Below, piece after piece: positions 8,700 through 17,168 of a stretch of DNA of 64,000 nucleotides (positions within the stretch are counted from its first letter, which is position 1; each line of letters opens with the position of its first letter). A program made the position numbers and the translations under genes. The DNA lies in the NCBI RefSeq assembly GCF_002434265.1, contig NZ_DJJS01000002.1, positions 1-64,000 of the forward strand, given 5' to 3'. The stretch is from Pseudomonas sp. UBA6562 (GTDB lineage: Bacteria; Pseudomonadota; Gammaproteobacteria; Pseudomonadales; Pseudomonadaceae). The notes beneath the pieces are model-generated. The model searched no databases. It was not told where the DNA came from and saw only the letters and a list, made by a program, of their open reading frames with translations.

Positions 8700-9269
8700 A
8701 TGCCTATTACCGAAAAGCAGTTGCTTGAAATCCTCCCGAACGCCGGCCGCAAAGCCGGCGTTTTCGTTCCTGGCCTCAATGCCACCTTGGGCAAGTACGC
8801 CATCGTCACGCGGCGGCGAATGGCCGCATTCCTGGCCCAGGTCGGGCATGAGTCGGGGCAGCTGCAGTACGTGCGCGAACTGGGCAACGACAAGTACCTG
8901 GGCAAGTACGATACCGGGCGCTTGGCCGAGCGCCTCGGCAACTCGCCCGAGGCGGATGGCGACGGCCAGCTGTACCGCGGCCGTGGCCTGATTCAGGTCA
9001 CGGGCCGAGCCAACTATCGCGACTGCAGCGAGGCGCTGTTTGGTGACAGCCGTTTGCTCAACACGCCGGAGCTGCTCGAGCAGCCGGTGTATGCCTCGCT
9101 GTCGGCCGGATGGTTCTGGCAGCGCGCGGGGCTCAACAGCCTGGCCGACAAGGTGACCAGTGCGAACGATGCGGTATTCGAGCGGATCACCCGCAAGATC
9201 AACGGCGGCACCAATGGCTTGGCGGATCGGCAGGCGCTCTACCGGCGTGCGCTGGAGGTGCTGCAATGA
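8700..9269 (+). CDS. endolysin, GH19 chitinase-like muramidase
   Basis: Encodes 189 residues from the ATG at 8700 (AGGAG upstream); a longer in-frame reading from 8469 overlaps D and is rejected. GH19 features are clear: AAFLAQVGHESGQL with the likely catalytic Glu51, LYRGRGLIQVTGRANY and the C-terminal ITRKINGG. It degrades peptidoglycan during release of the particles. The stop codon overlaps the ATG of the spanin gene. A paralogue of the same length lies at 44176-44745 (about 40 differences in 189 residues by eye). Confidence 0.92.
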   Translation: MPITEKQLLEILPNAGRKAGVFVPGLNATLGKYAIVTRRRMAAFLAQVGHESGQLQYVRELGNDKYLGKYDTGRLAERLGNSPEADGDGQLYRGRGLIQVTGRANYRDCSEALFGDSRLLNTPELLEQPVYASLSAGWFWQRAGLNSLADKVTSANDAVFERITRKINGGTNGLADRQALYRRALEVLQ

Positions 9270-9835
9270 TCCTGCCGGCGTGGCTGCCGTCCGTGTCGAC
9301 GCTGGCCGCCGGCGTCGTGGCCGGTGTAGTCGTCGGCGGGGCATGCGCCTGGCTTTGGCAGGAGAACAGCTATACCCGCCAGTTGGCCGAGCAGTCGACG
9401 GGGTACGTCCGGCAACTGAAAGAACTGGGTGAGGGGTACGCACGTGAGCGCGCAGAAGCGGCCGCTGCAGCGCTGGACCAGCTGACCCAGCAACGTGACC
9501 AGCGCCGCGCGCTGGAAGAGCGCCTCGACCTGCAGGCGAGGACCCATTCCAAGGAGTTGAACGATGCTCAGAAAAGCCAAGCTCGCTTGCGTGATCAGCT
9601 GGCCACTAGCGATTTGCGGCTGTCAGTCCTTGTCGACCGAACCACCGTTGCCGGCGCGAGTTGTAACGGTAGGCTGCGAGAATCCCCCGGCGCCGCAGGC
9701 GTGGTTCATGGAGCCATTCGAGCCGACCTTGACCCAGCGCATGCTCAACGAATTGTCAGGATCACTGACGAAGGTGACCGAGGACTGATCGCCCTCAAGG
9801 CCTGCCAAGTCTATGTAAACGAAATCACTAAATAA
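9266..9835 (+). CDS. Rz-like inner-membrane spanin
   Basis: Encodes 189 residues. There is one N-terminal membrane segment (about residues 9-29, LAAGVVAGVVVGGACAWLW) followed by a long Ala/Glu/Arg/Gln-rich coiled coil (about 35-120), the architecture of an i-spanin. The start ATGA overlaps the endolysin stop. With the nested Rz1 it bridges the periplasm and fuses inner and outer membranes in the last step of lysis. No holin is visible in the window; in related clusters it lies further upstream. Confidence 0.85.
   Translation: MILPAWLPSVSTLAAGVVAGVVVGGACAWLWQENSYTRQLAEQSTGYVRQLKELGEGYARERAEAAAAALDQLTQQRDQRRALEERLDLQARTHSKELNDAQKSQARLRDQLATSDLRLSVLVDRTTVAGASCNGRLRESPGAAGVVHGAIRADLDPAHAQRIVRITDEGDRGLIALKACQVYVNEITK
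9564..9788 (+). CDS. Rz1-like outer-membrane spanin lipoprotein, nested in Rz
   Basis: Encodes 74 residues in the +1 frame entirely inside Rz. It has a Lys/Arg start, a hydrophobic stretch and a lipobox-like PLAICGC with lipidation at Cys18 or, fitting the rule better, Cys20. The mature part is Pro-rich (STEPPLPAR, NPPAPQ), as in o-spanins. Nested Rz/Rz1 architecture is classical for lambda-type lysis cassettes. Confidence 0.8.
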   Translation: MLRKAKLACVISWPLAICGCQSLSTEPPLPARVVTVGCENPPAPQAWFMEPFEPTLTQRMLNELSGSLTKVTED

Positions 9836-9849
9836 TAAAGAGTCAGACG

Positions 9850-9889
9850 AAGAGCGCAAGCTTCGATATGTCGGGGTTCGGGCGCTTTT
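9850..9889 (+). terminator. intrinsic terminator after the lysis cassette
   Basis: AAGAGCGC at 9850-9857 can pair with GCGCTTTT at 9882-9889 (8 bp with one wobble), the U-run forming part of the 3' arm. It marks the probable end of the tail and lysis transcription unit, so the following ATPase-TIR gene needs its own promoter. Confidence 0.5.
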
Positions 9890-10059
9890 CATATCTCCAC
9901 AGCAGCAAAATCGTGGTGTGCAAAAGCAAAACCGCAAGGCAGCCGGCCGAGTTCATCAGTGTGCCAGGTGCACACGTCGAGATACTGAGTTACGGTAAAG
10001 CTATTTTCCATCTTTCCAGACGCCGGCCGCTTGGCTACACTCGGTTTTTTTCTTGGTTG

Positions 10060-11604
10060 ATGATGATGACCACTACAGCCTCCGATACTGACAATGTTGA
10101 GCAGCCTACCCAGCTTCAGCATGTCTTTAAAAAAAGCGGTGTTCCTACCTATACGTTTGTCGAGCCGAGTGAGTTCAATAGAGTGGTTGTGGCACTACGG
10201 ACGCCTGGTCGAGGCATGATTGTAGAGGGGCCTTCTGGTATTGGAAAAACCTCTTCAATTCTTCGCGCGATTGACCGAGTGTCAGGGATGTCCTGTAGGT
10301 TTCTATCTGGACGCAAAGCGGCTGATATTAAAGAGATTGAGGCTATTCCAGATAAAGATGGCCTTGGACTTATTATAATCGATGACTTTCACCGGCTTGA
10401 TGAGAAGGTTCGTCAAAAGCTTGGAGATAAAATCAAGCTTTTATCTGATGAAGAAGATGAGTCAACGAAACTTGTTTTAATTGGTATTAATCGGGCTGGA
10501 CAGTCCCTAATCGATTATGCACCTGATCTTTTGCATCGTGTTGAGATGATTCGGTTTGGTCGTACTAATATCGAAAGAATTCAAGAGCTAATTCAGAGGG
10601 GTGAGGTTGCTTTAAACTGTTCGATCTCTGCATCAGAGGCTATCGCTGAAGAAGCAGAGGGCAGCTTTGCTATGGCGCAAGTACTTTGCCATGAGGCGTG
10701 CTTGCAGGCTGATGTCCTTGAAAAAGGAACAGATGTTAAGAAAGTAGAAGCGAGCTTACCAGCAGTAAGAGAGGCTGTAATTCGTGATCTGGCTCCGGCG
10801 TTTTATCCTGTTGCTAGAGATTTTGCAACAGGGAACAAACTCCGGCGTGAAGGGCGCGCTCCCTACTTGCACCTATTAAAATGGCTATCCGCTACCTCTG
10901 AAGGTGATTTGGATACGCGAGAAGCTATCAGGGCAAACCCTACATTAAAGGCCAGTGTTTCTCAGGTTATTGAAAAAGAACATTTATCAACTCTTTTGCA
11001 TTCTAATGCCCGTGTTTCAGCGATTATTCACTTTGATAGTGTAAGTCAACTTTTGACGGTCGAGGATCCCAAGTTTCTCTACTTTATACGCCATCTGGTG
11101 TGGTCAAAATTTGCGCGGCAAGTTGGTTACGATAGTATAGACTTTAAAGGTAAATACGACTTTGCGCTTTCGTTTGCGGGCGAAGATCGCAACCTAGCTC
11201 GTAGTATTTATGAGAGCCTACAGCAACGTGAATTGACAGTGTTTTACGATGAAAATGAATCCCATAGGATATTGGGTAATGATGTTGAAGAGTACTTGGC
11301 GCCTATTTATAGAAGCGAGGCCGACTATGTGTTGCCTCTGCTTAGTGGTAGCTATCCTCGCAAGATTTGGACGAAATTCGAATCTCAGCACTTCAAAAAT
11401 AGGTTTGGTGATAATTCTGTTATTCCGATCATGGTTGATGATTTTTGTCCGTCGTTGTTCGATATAGCTGCAAGTGTAGGCTTCGCTAGTATTAAGAATG
11501 AGCAGCTTCAAGAAGATTTGATTCGCGTCGTTGACATGCTTTGCAAGAAGATTGTTGAAGAGCGTGAGGGAAATATCGAAACTGATGAGGATGCCCAGGT
11601 TTAA
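10060..11604 (+). CDS. ATPase-TIR protein (P-loop NTPase with C-terminal TIR domain), candidate defence effector
   Basis: Encodes 514 residues from the first of three tandem ATGs (10060, 10063, 10066); no strong ribosome-binding site is visible, and the frame stays open upstream to an ATG at 9868. Residues 57-64 are a Walker A (GPSGIGKT) and 104-109 a Walker B (LIIIDD), giving an AAA/STAND-type ATPase, followed by a helical, possibly winged-helix region (about 260-360). Residues about 364-500 are a TIR domain: KYDFALSFAGEDR opening, and IWTKFE with a Glu four residues after Trp, the place of the NADase catalytic Glu. It is much more AT-rich than its neighbours (about 42% GC in one sampled line), implying transfer. 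By family analogy it would deplete NAD on sensing infection. It has no obvious C-terminal sensor repeats. Confidence 0.8.
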   Translation: MMMTTTASDTDNVEQPTQLQHVFKKSGVPTYTFVEPSEFNRVVVALRTPGRGMIVEGPSGIGKTSSILRAIDRVSGMSCRFLSGRKAADIKEIEAIPDKDGLGLIIIDDFHRLDEKVRQKLGDKIKLLSDEEDESTKLVLIGINRAGQSLIDYAPDLLHRVEMIRFGRTNIERIQELIQRGEVALNCSISASEAIAEEAEGSFAMAQVLCHEACLQADVLEKGTDVKKVEASLPAVREAVIRDLAPAFYPVARDFATGNKLRREGRAPYLHLLKWLSATSEGDLDTREAIRANPTLKASVSQVIEKEHLSTLLHSNARVSAIIHFDSVSQLLTVEDPKFLYFIRHLVWSKFARQVGYDSIDFKGKYDFALSFAGEDRNLARSIYESLQQRELTVFYDENESHRILGNDVEEYLAPIYRSEADYVLPLLSGSYPRKIWTKFESQHFKNRFGDNSVIPIMVDDFCPSLFDIAASVGFASIKNEQLQEDLIRVVDMLCKKIVEEREGNIETDEDAQV

Positions 11605-12048
11605 TTTTGGAGCGAGTTTTGAGATCTCAGAATAAATTAAGGGTTTAACCCGGCCTTATGAAACCTAATCGGGCCATCTGCCTGATTAATATTTACTAGT
11701 TTTGTGAGCCTATACCAAATTATTGCGAGTGCCGGGCGATTTCTAAATTTCTACCTTGGTTCGGCAAGACCACAGCATGGTGGCTTGTCTCCATTGGTAT
11801 AGACCACACGCAATTCGATGCCAGATTGTGCCTGTGCACACGCAGCTGCTAGAATGAAAAAAGGCGCCCAAGCCCTGTGGTTCTGGAGTTTTGGCGCCTT
11901 CACCTTCTCTTCTAGTGCCACGAACGGTTGATTCGTTTATATATAAAGTAGTTTTGCCCAATGATTCCCGCACGCCTAGATTAGCGAACTACCCGAACGG
12001 GGTACTAGCTGACTAACCGGGATATGTGGGGCCGGCTTTTCTTAAATG
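11605..12048. other. intergenic region between convergent units
   Basis: AT-rich spacer between the ATPase-TIR gene (+) and the two-gene unit read from the right (-). Apart from the minus-strand terminator at 11856-11900 I see no gene, tRNA or att-like repeat in it. Confidence 0.5.
11856..11900 (-). terminator. minus-strand terminator of the EEP/unknown operon
   Basis: On the minus strand AAGGCGCC (11900-11893) pairs with GGCGCCTT (11868-11861) and is followed by a further T-run. It lies about 150 bases beyond the stop of the 140-residue protein and would end the leftward transcript. Confidence 0.6.
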
Positions 12049-12471
12049 TTAGCTCTTCATCAGATCCGTGAGAGTCTTTCCAAATTTAGCGGAAGAAAGA
12101 AGAATTTTCATCGCGTCTGCAAGTTCATTTATATTGTTACAAATGAACTCGGCGCCATCTAAGGTCAAGATGCAAGGAAAACCTTCCTTGCTTTGTCGCC
12201 ATCTTGCAACTGAAACAAGGGTGTTATCCAGAGCAAGGCAAAGTTGGTCGCTGTCGAAAAATTCTGTTGGTGCGCTGGAAGTGTCGAAAGAGGCAGTCGT
12301 TCTTTTTAGGCTGGCAATAAGTGAAGTTGTCTTCTGCAATCTAATTTCTTTGTTTGTTGCTACTTTGATTTCTTTTGAAATATCAGTTAGTAACAGATCT
12401 ACCGCTTTGATATTGCTTTTGGCTTCAGTAGCCTTGTCCATTCCGGCTTGAATAAATTCCAAAAAGCTCAT
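12049..12471 (-). CDS. unknown protein coupled to the EEP nuclease gene
   Basis: Encodes 140 residues from the ATG at 12471, which begins 2 bases after the stop of the EEP gene, so the two are probably co-translated. I do not recognise a family. The first 80 residues are helical with alternating Lys and Glu (KATEAKSNIKAVDLL, DISKEIKVATNKEIR); the second half has a strand-like CILTLDGAEFICNN segment. There is no signal peptide or membrane segment. Its position and size would suit a partner or regulator of the nuclease; that is inference. Confidence 0.6.
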   Translation of the reverse strand: MSFLEFIQAGMDKATEAKSNIKAVDLLLTDISKEIKVATNKEIRLQKTTSLIASLKRTTASFDTSSAPTEFFDSDQLCLALDNTLVSVARWRQSKEGFPCILTLDGAEFICNNINELADAMKILLSSAKFGKTLTDLMKS

Positions 12472-12473
12472 GA

Positions 12474-13340
12474 TTAAATCCTTGCGACATGACTGAGTAT
12501 GGGATAATGATCGGAAACGTCTTTCCATTGAGTGCTGGATTCAAAGAAAGTAATGTCTGATAAAATGGTCGCATGCTCTTTGAATTCCCACTCTCTGACG
12601 AAATGAGATGAGAAGAGTATCTGGTCAAAAATGGCTCCGCCACTACCCACGACTTTTGGATGAATGAAGGTGCCAGGAGGACCTTCCGGGTGTGGCGATA
12701 GACGAGACCAGAAAGGGTTGTAAAAATACTTGCTCGACTTTTTGACGTAATTTATGTCCCTGCTAGCACCAATTCCTCTCACGATAGATATATCGAACGG
12801 CTCATCGTTATAGTCTCCGAGCAACACGATAGGACTGTCGGGGTTTTGATCCAGAATTGTCATTGCTTTAGTACGTAGGGCATCACCAAGCCGGAGCCTC
12901 TCGGTGCTCCCGTCAGTGTATGTGCCTCGACTTTGCCAATGAGATAGCCCAAAAAATATTTCTTCACCATATGTGGGTGTGAGTCCTACGAACACTCCAG
13001 CTTTCAACCATTGGTCCGTATGCGAATCTTTGATGTTGGCAGCTAAAGCGTCCGTGGATAATGAAAGTTTTTCTGAGTTGAATATTAAGCAAAAATCGTC
13101 GATAGATTTTCCTGGGGTATATAGGTCTAGTACTTGATATCTTGAATGATCGCTCTGGTCTAGTGTCATTTGTAAGTGCTGAATATTTTCGCGGTCGACC
13201 TCGCACAACCCAAGGACATCCACGTCCCGCTGAAGAAGTGCGTTGATAACACAGTAAAATTTTTCAGTGACGGGATATTTGGTTGCGCCATTTTTTGGGG
13301 GGCTTAATTTGCAATTCCACCATGCGCATTTCAGTTCCAT
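12474..13340 (-). CDS. endonuclease/exonuclease/phosphatase (EEP) family protein
   Basis: Encodes 288 residues. The metal-dependent EEP catalytic set is complete: WWN (residues 7-9), the metal-binding Glu in LCEVD (Glu47), LSHWQSR (His134), LLGDYND (Asp176, Asn178), the IFDQIL strand (Asp239) and the terminal SDH (276-278). The family includes DNases, sphingomyelinases and phosphatases; the substrate here cannot be told from sequence. The N-terminus is not a secretion signal, so it acts in the cytoplasm. It shares the AT-rich base composition of the ATPase-TIR gene and is the promoter-proximal gene of a two-gene unit converging on it. Confidence 0.85.
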   Translation of the reverse strand: MELKCAWWNCKLSPPKNGATKYPVTEKFYCVINALLQRDVDVLGLCEVDRENIQHLQMTLDQSDHSRYQVLDLYTPGKSIDDFCLIFNSEKLSLSTDALAANIKDSHTDQWLKAGVFVGLTPTYGEEIFFGLSHWQSRGTYTDGSTERLRLGDALRTKAMTILDQNPDSPIVLLGDYNDEPFDISIVRGIGASRDINYVKKSSKYFYNPFWSRLSPHPEGPPGTFIHPKVVGSGGAIFDQILFSSHFVREWEFKEHATILSDITFFESSTQWKDVSDHYPILSHVARI

Positions 13341-14377
13341 TATGGGTCCATCGTTAGGTTTTGTTATCGAAACTAGTCATATGCTAGGGCGTAAGCAGAC
13401 GGCTCCTCTCCAGATAATACCCTCTACGACGCAAAAGGCCATCTCAAACCAGCCTGTTGTAGGTGAATTGTGAAGTTTGACAGGTGTACATCACCAGTAT
13501 TCCGCAGGTAGGAATGCAGCTCGTTGGTACAAAAACGGTTCTGTAGGCTTGATAGATTGTGCTGTGGGCCTCTGAACTCAAAGGCTCCAGCGAAGGCACA
13601 CTCGATTCCTCTACCATGTCCTTCAGCGGTCGGGATCAGTGATCTTCAAACCGGCTTTCGGCCTCCGAACAAGCAATCTAGGACCTCTTGGAGCTGGCGG
13701 AGGCGGGTAGGAAGAAAGATATGAGTGCTACAGAGCGTCTGGAGATGCTCGGGTTGCCGGCATCTACGAGGAGCCGGAAACTTTGAAAATCTGTTCCGCA
13801 ACTGCACCGCATCCCTCTGGATTCATTGACCTACGAAGAATCTAAAAACACATTCGTGCGGAAGCTGTATCGCTTTAAGTCATTGATAAATAATAATTTT
13901 ATTATCGGATTGCAAATCCGTCTAATCTAGTTTTTCCCGAGGCGACCGGAGCGGCTGGATTGCACTTAGTAGCAACCTCACCAAGGGGTTTTGGCCTAGG
14001 ATAAACCAGCGGTTTTCATCCAAGCTGAGAACTGGGAATCGCGCCAGGTGGTACATAAATGGTACCGGCCGGTGATGGGTGCCCTAGAAGCCTTGCCGTA
14101 TAAGGCGCTCAGCCAAAGTATTCCCAATCCATCATGGGTACGAGGCTAAAGCAGATGACGGCTCAGGGCATGGAATCTCTGGCTTTGATTCTATAGTTAG
14201 AAGCACTCAATCAAAAGGCCCGAACGCTCGTCCGAAAGCAGGCTGCCCAGCCTCGAAAGGCGTCGTTAGTCTGAACCGACACCTCACCAGGAGGTGGTTG
14301 GCCAGATTGCGCAAAGCGTATTTCTCCATACACTTCCCCCAACACCCCTGCCCGTAATCCGTCCCAACAACAGAAAA
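13341..14377. other. degenerate non-coding kilobase at the right edge of the island
   Basis: No reading frame here looks like an intact gene. Short stretches look coding but are interrupted, for example LLELAEAGRKKDMSATERL around 13690-13755 and a segment containing WESRQVVHKWYRPVMGALEA near 14034-14093. I cannot assign either to a family. The region has intermediate GC and probably consists of decayed mobile or island DNA. Confidence 0.4.
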
Positions 14378-16003
14378 TCAAGTCCGAAACCGCGCCACCA
14401 TCTGATTCAAATTGATCGCCAACTGAGACAACTCCCCACTGGCAATCAACGTCTGCCGCGTCCCCTCGCTGCTTTGCAGCGCCAAGTCACGAATGCTCAC
14501 CAAAGCCCGATCCACCTCACGCGCAACATAAGCCTGCTCTTCGGAAGCCGTCGCAATCTGCTGATTCCGGTCGTCGATCATCTGCGCGGCCTGGGTAATC
14601 ACCTGCAACGATTGCCCGGCATCGTCCGCCGTACCCTGGGTGGTACTCACCTCACGCAAGCTGTCACCCATGGCCGTCACCACAGCGGTACTGCGCGCCT
14701 GGATCGAAGCGATCATGCCCTCGATTTCGCCCGTAGAGGTTTGCGTGCGATGCGCCAACGCACGCACTTCATCGGCCACCACCGCGAAGCCGCGGCCTTG
14801 CTCGCCCGCACGCGCAGCCTCGATTGCAGCGTTCAGGGCCAACAGGTTGGTCTGTTCGGCAATGGCCCCGATCACACCCAGCACCTTGCTGATCTCCTGG
14901 GTTTGCCCGGCCAATTGCTGCACCTGCTCAGCAGTGAGGTCTACGCGGTCTTTGAGGCTGCGCATGGCCACCAGGGTTTGCGTAACCTTCTGGTTACCCA
15001 TCTCAGCCGCGATGGTCGATTCTTTGGCCGCTTGCGAGGTGGAGGTAGCGTTGCGTGCTACTTCGTCGACGGCCGTGCTCATCTGGTTCACCGCTGTCGC
15101 GGCTTGTTCGATCTCGCCGTTCTGCTGGTGCAGGGTGCGGTTGGCGCTTTCGGTGATGGCGGTCATCTCGACGGCGGCGGCGCTCAATTGCGTCGAAGCG
15201 TCTGAAATTTCGCTTATGGTCGTGCGCAAGTTGCCCTGCATGGCGTTCAGCGCCGTCATCAGTCGGCTGGCCTCGTCGACACCCACCACGGCCACCGAAG
15301 CGCGCAGATCGCCGTGGGCGATGTTCTCGGCCATCGACAGCGATGCGGCCAGTGGCACTACGATGCTGCGCGTGAGCAGCACGGCAAGCACGATGGTGAG
15401 CAGCAGCGCTGCGGCCACAACGATGGCAATCACTTCGTTGCTGCGGGTATACACGTCAGTGGCCTGAGCGCCCGCTGCAGCAGCGCCTTTTTCGTTGTGT
15501 TCGCGCAGGCGGGTGAGTGCTGTCTGGTAGGCCTCGGCATGCGCCTTTTGTTCGTTGTTGGCGTACGCCACCGCTTGTTCGTGGTCAGTAGCATCGAGGG
15601 TGACGATGTGCGCCAGACCGTCCAGGAAGGTGGCCATGCGCGCGGCGGCCGTTTCGAAGGTCTGGCGCTCCTGGTCGTCCGCAATCAGATGTTGGCGGTA
15701 ATAGTCGGTGCGCTCGTTGAGGGTGTCGCGGGCGCTGCCCAATTGGGCGATGGCGGTTGTGCGGTCTTCCGGCCGGGTGGCAGCCAGCAGGCGAATGCTC
15801 TCCAGTCGCGCCTTCAGCACCGCGATCTGGATATCGTCGGCGGTCCGGGTACTGGCCAGCCAGTTGTTCTCGATGTCCTGTTCGGTACCGCGCAGCTTGC
15901 CCAATTGCAGGTAGGCGAACCCGCCCAAGGTGATCACCAGCAGGGTGATCAGGCCGAAACACAGCGAGGCCCGAGGGGCGATGTTCAGTGAGCGAAGGTT
16001 CAT
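14378..16003 (-). CDS. methyl-accepting chemotaxis protein
   Basis: Encodes 541 residues from the ATG at 16003. Residues about 10-30 are the first membrane segment, about 30-185 a four-helix-bundle periplasmic sensor, about 188-212 the second membrane segment, then a HAMP domain and the cytoplasmic signalling domain. The hairpin tip is unmistakable at about 378-410 (EQTNLLALNAAIEAARAGE, GRGFAVVADEVR). No C-terminal methyltransferase-tethering pentapeptide is present; it ends MVARFRT. The ligand cannot be inferred. It is monocistronic and ends next to the degenerate region. Confidence 0.93.
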   Translation of the reverse strand: MNLRSLNIAPRASLCFGLITLLVITLGGFAYLQLGKLRGTEQDIENNWLASTRTADDIQIAVLKARLESIRLLAATRPEDRTTAIAQLGSARDTLNERTDYYRQHLIADDQERQTFETAAARMATFLDGLAHIVTLDATDHEQAVAYANNEQKAHAEAYQTALTRLREHNEKGAAAAGAQATDVYTRSNEVIAIVVAAALLLTIVLAVLLTRSIVVPLAASLSMAENIAHGDLRASVAVVGVDEASRLMTALNAMQGNLRTTISEISDASTQLSAAAVEMTAITESANRTLHQQNGEIEQAATAVNQMSTAVDEVARNATSTSQAAKESTIAAEMGNQKVTQTLVAMRSLKDRVDLTAEQVQQLAGQTQEISKVLGVIGAIAEQTNLLALNAAIEAARAGEQGRGFAVVADEVRALAHRTQTSTGEIEGMIASIQARSTAVVTAMGDSLREVSTTQGTADDAGQSLQVITQAAQMIDDRNQQIATASEEQAYVAREVDRALVSIRDLALQSSEGTRQTLIASGELSQLAINLNQMVARFRT

Positions 16004-16172
16004 TGGTGCGGTTCCGGCAGTAGGCTCGCCTACCGAGCCCATACCGCGTTATCGGCCGTCCGAAGGGGAGCATGAGGGGTGGCTACATCAGGGCTGGTAA
16101 GTTAAGTTGCGTGCAATGTAACGCTGCCCCTGTAGACGAAGCTCGCTTCACACGGTTTTCAAGGAATTGTTG

Positions 16173-16814
16173 GTGAACCCGAGAGATAGAATCAGGAAGA
16201 TTTTCGGCACGACGATCTTCAACAGGCCCCTGTTTTACGCTTATCCCGCAGGCCTACGGTTTGGACTTTCCGAAGGAGAGGATGCCAGCGAGCAGCTGGC
16301 GGTAGCACTGCGTAAATCCCAAGCCATCTGCAAGAGTATCTTTGCAGACGACCACGTCATCACTGTCTGCCTACGCACTTACTCCGACGATAATCGCTTT
16401 TGTCATCGAAAAAGCCTTCTTGCGTTAAGGCGTGCAGGTATTCATATCCCCGCTCAGCGGTGGTTGTGGAGCGAGGAAAGGGATGAGGACGATGGGTGTG
16501 ATGAAGCACGCCCGGATTACTGGCTGTACCTTGCCTTTGAGAGTCCTGCTACGTCGCTTGAAGCGCTCCTGACCTGTGCGTTGGCAAAAGACCTGGACGA
16601 AGAAATCCATACCTGCTGCGATTTGTATTTATTTGATTTGGAAAAAGGCGTTGTAGCCTTTCCCTACGATGATAGAGGCATGGATGTCGTAGGGCCCAAT
16701 GCAGAGGCGCTACGCAATCTTTACCATATCCATCAAGAATACATGCTTGGCTACGACCTGGAAATTATGGAGAAGACATTTGGCCCGGTGGCCTTGGATG
16801 CGAGAAAAATTTAA
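16173..16814 (+). CDS. DUF3885 family protein
   Basis: Encodes 213 residues from a GTG at 16173 with AAGGA seven bases upstream; two TTG codons just before it are alternatives. The N-terminal FNRPLFYAYPAGLRFGLS and the C-terminal YDDRGMDVVGPNAEALRNLY with EYMLGYD match the DUF3885 pattern, in which a YDDRG-type acidic motif is conserved. The family has no established biochemical role; relatives often occur near toxin or immunity genes. The next small gene follows after about 117 bases. Confidence 0.65.
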   Translation: MNPRDRIRKIFGTTIFNRPLFYAYPAGLRFGLSEGEDASEQLAVALRKSQAICKSIFADDHVITVCLRTYSDDNRFCHRKSLLALRRAGIHIPAQRWLWSEERDEDDGCDEARPDYWLYLAFESPATSLEALLTCALAKDLDEEIHTCCDLYLFDLEKGVVAFPYDDRGMDVVGPNAEALRNLYHIHQEYMLGYDLEIMEKTFGPVALDARKI

Positions 16815-16931
16815 TGTTTGGCGAGGAAGCTCGGTTAGCTATCAAGCCAAACTCCGCAGTTCAGTCCGGGCTTGATGGATGTTTGGCTGACATCCCGATA
16901 TTTGAGCGGCTCTCGAGGCGGGCATTACAAG

Positions 16932-17168
16932 ATGAACCATGAACTTTGGCAGGAACCGGATGGCTGTCAGACCTTTTGCCTGGCAGGCACGCGCGGCGAG
17001 CGCGCGCGCGCGCTGATGCAGCCTAGAGCAAAGCTGATCTGGGAGGTCGAAGCTGAAAGCTATTTCGAGGCCATGACTCTCTACTATGCGCACATGCAAT
17101 GGGGCGAGTACCTGAGTGATTTTCCTGAGCAAGACATGATCCCCTACAAAGAGCGGGGCTGGGATTGA
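16932..17168 (+). CDS. small conserved hypothetical protein
   Basis: Encodes 78 residues from the ATG at 16932; the in-frame ATG 60 bases upstream gives a less family-like N-terminus. It has a FCLAGTRGER turn and a Trp/Tyr-rich centre (IWEVEAESYFEAMTLYYAHM), with a closing DMIPYKERGWD. I recall similar short proteins in Proteobacteria but know no function. Cytoplasmic, no membrane segment. Confidence 0.5.
   Translation: MNHELWQEPDGCQTFCLAGTRGERARALMQPRAKLIWEVEAESYFEAMTLYYAHMQWGEYLSDFPEQDMIPYKERGWD

Noticed and set aside
1..9889. Extracellular contractile injection system (eCIS/Afp) or type VI secretion
   Set aside because: There is no AAA+ Afp15-like ATPase or T6SS TssB/C; sheath, tube, U, X and D are of the P2 type and lysis genes are attached.
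9868..10059. N-terminal extension of the ATPase-TIR protein from the ATG at 9868
   Set aside because: That start lies inside the terminator hairpin of the lysis cassette and the extension (Arg/Ser-rich) resembles no domain; a start at 10060-10066 is preferred, though not proven.
11605..12048. tRNA or att site flanking the island
   Set aside because: No cloverleaf and no direct repeat shared between this spacer and the region near 14.3 kb could be seen by eye.
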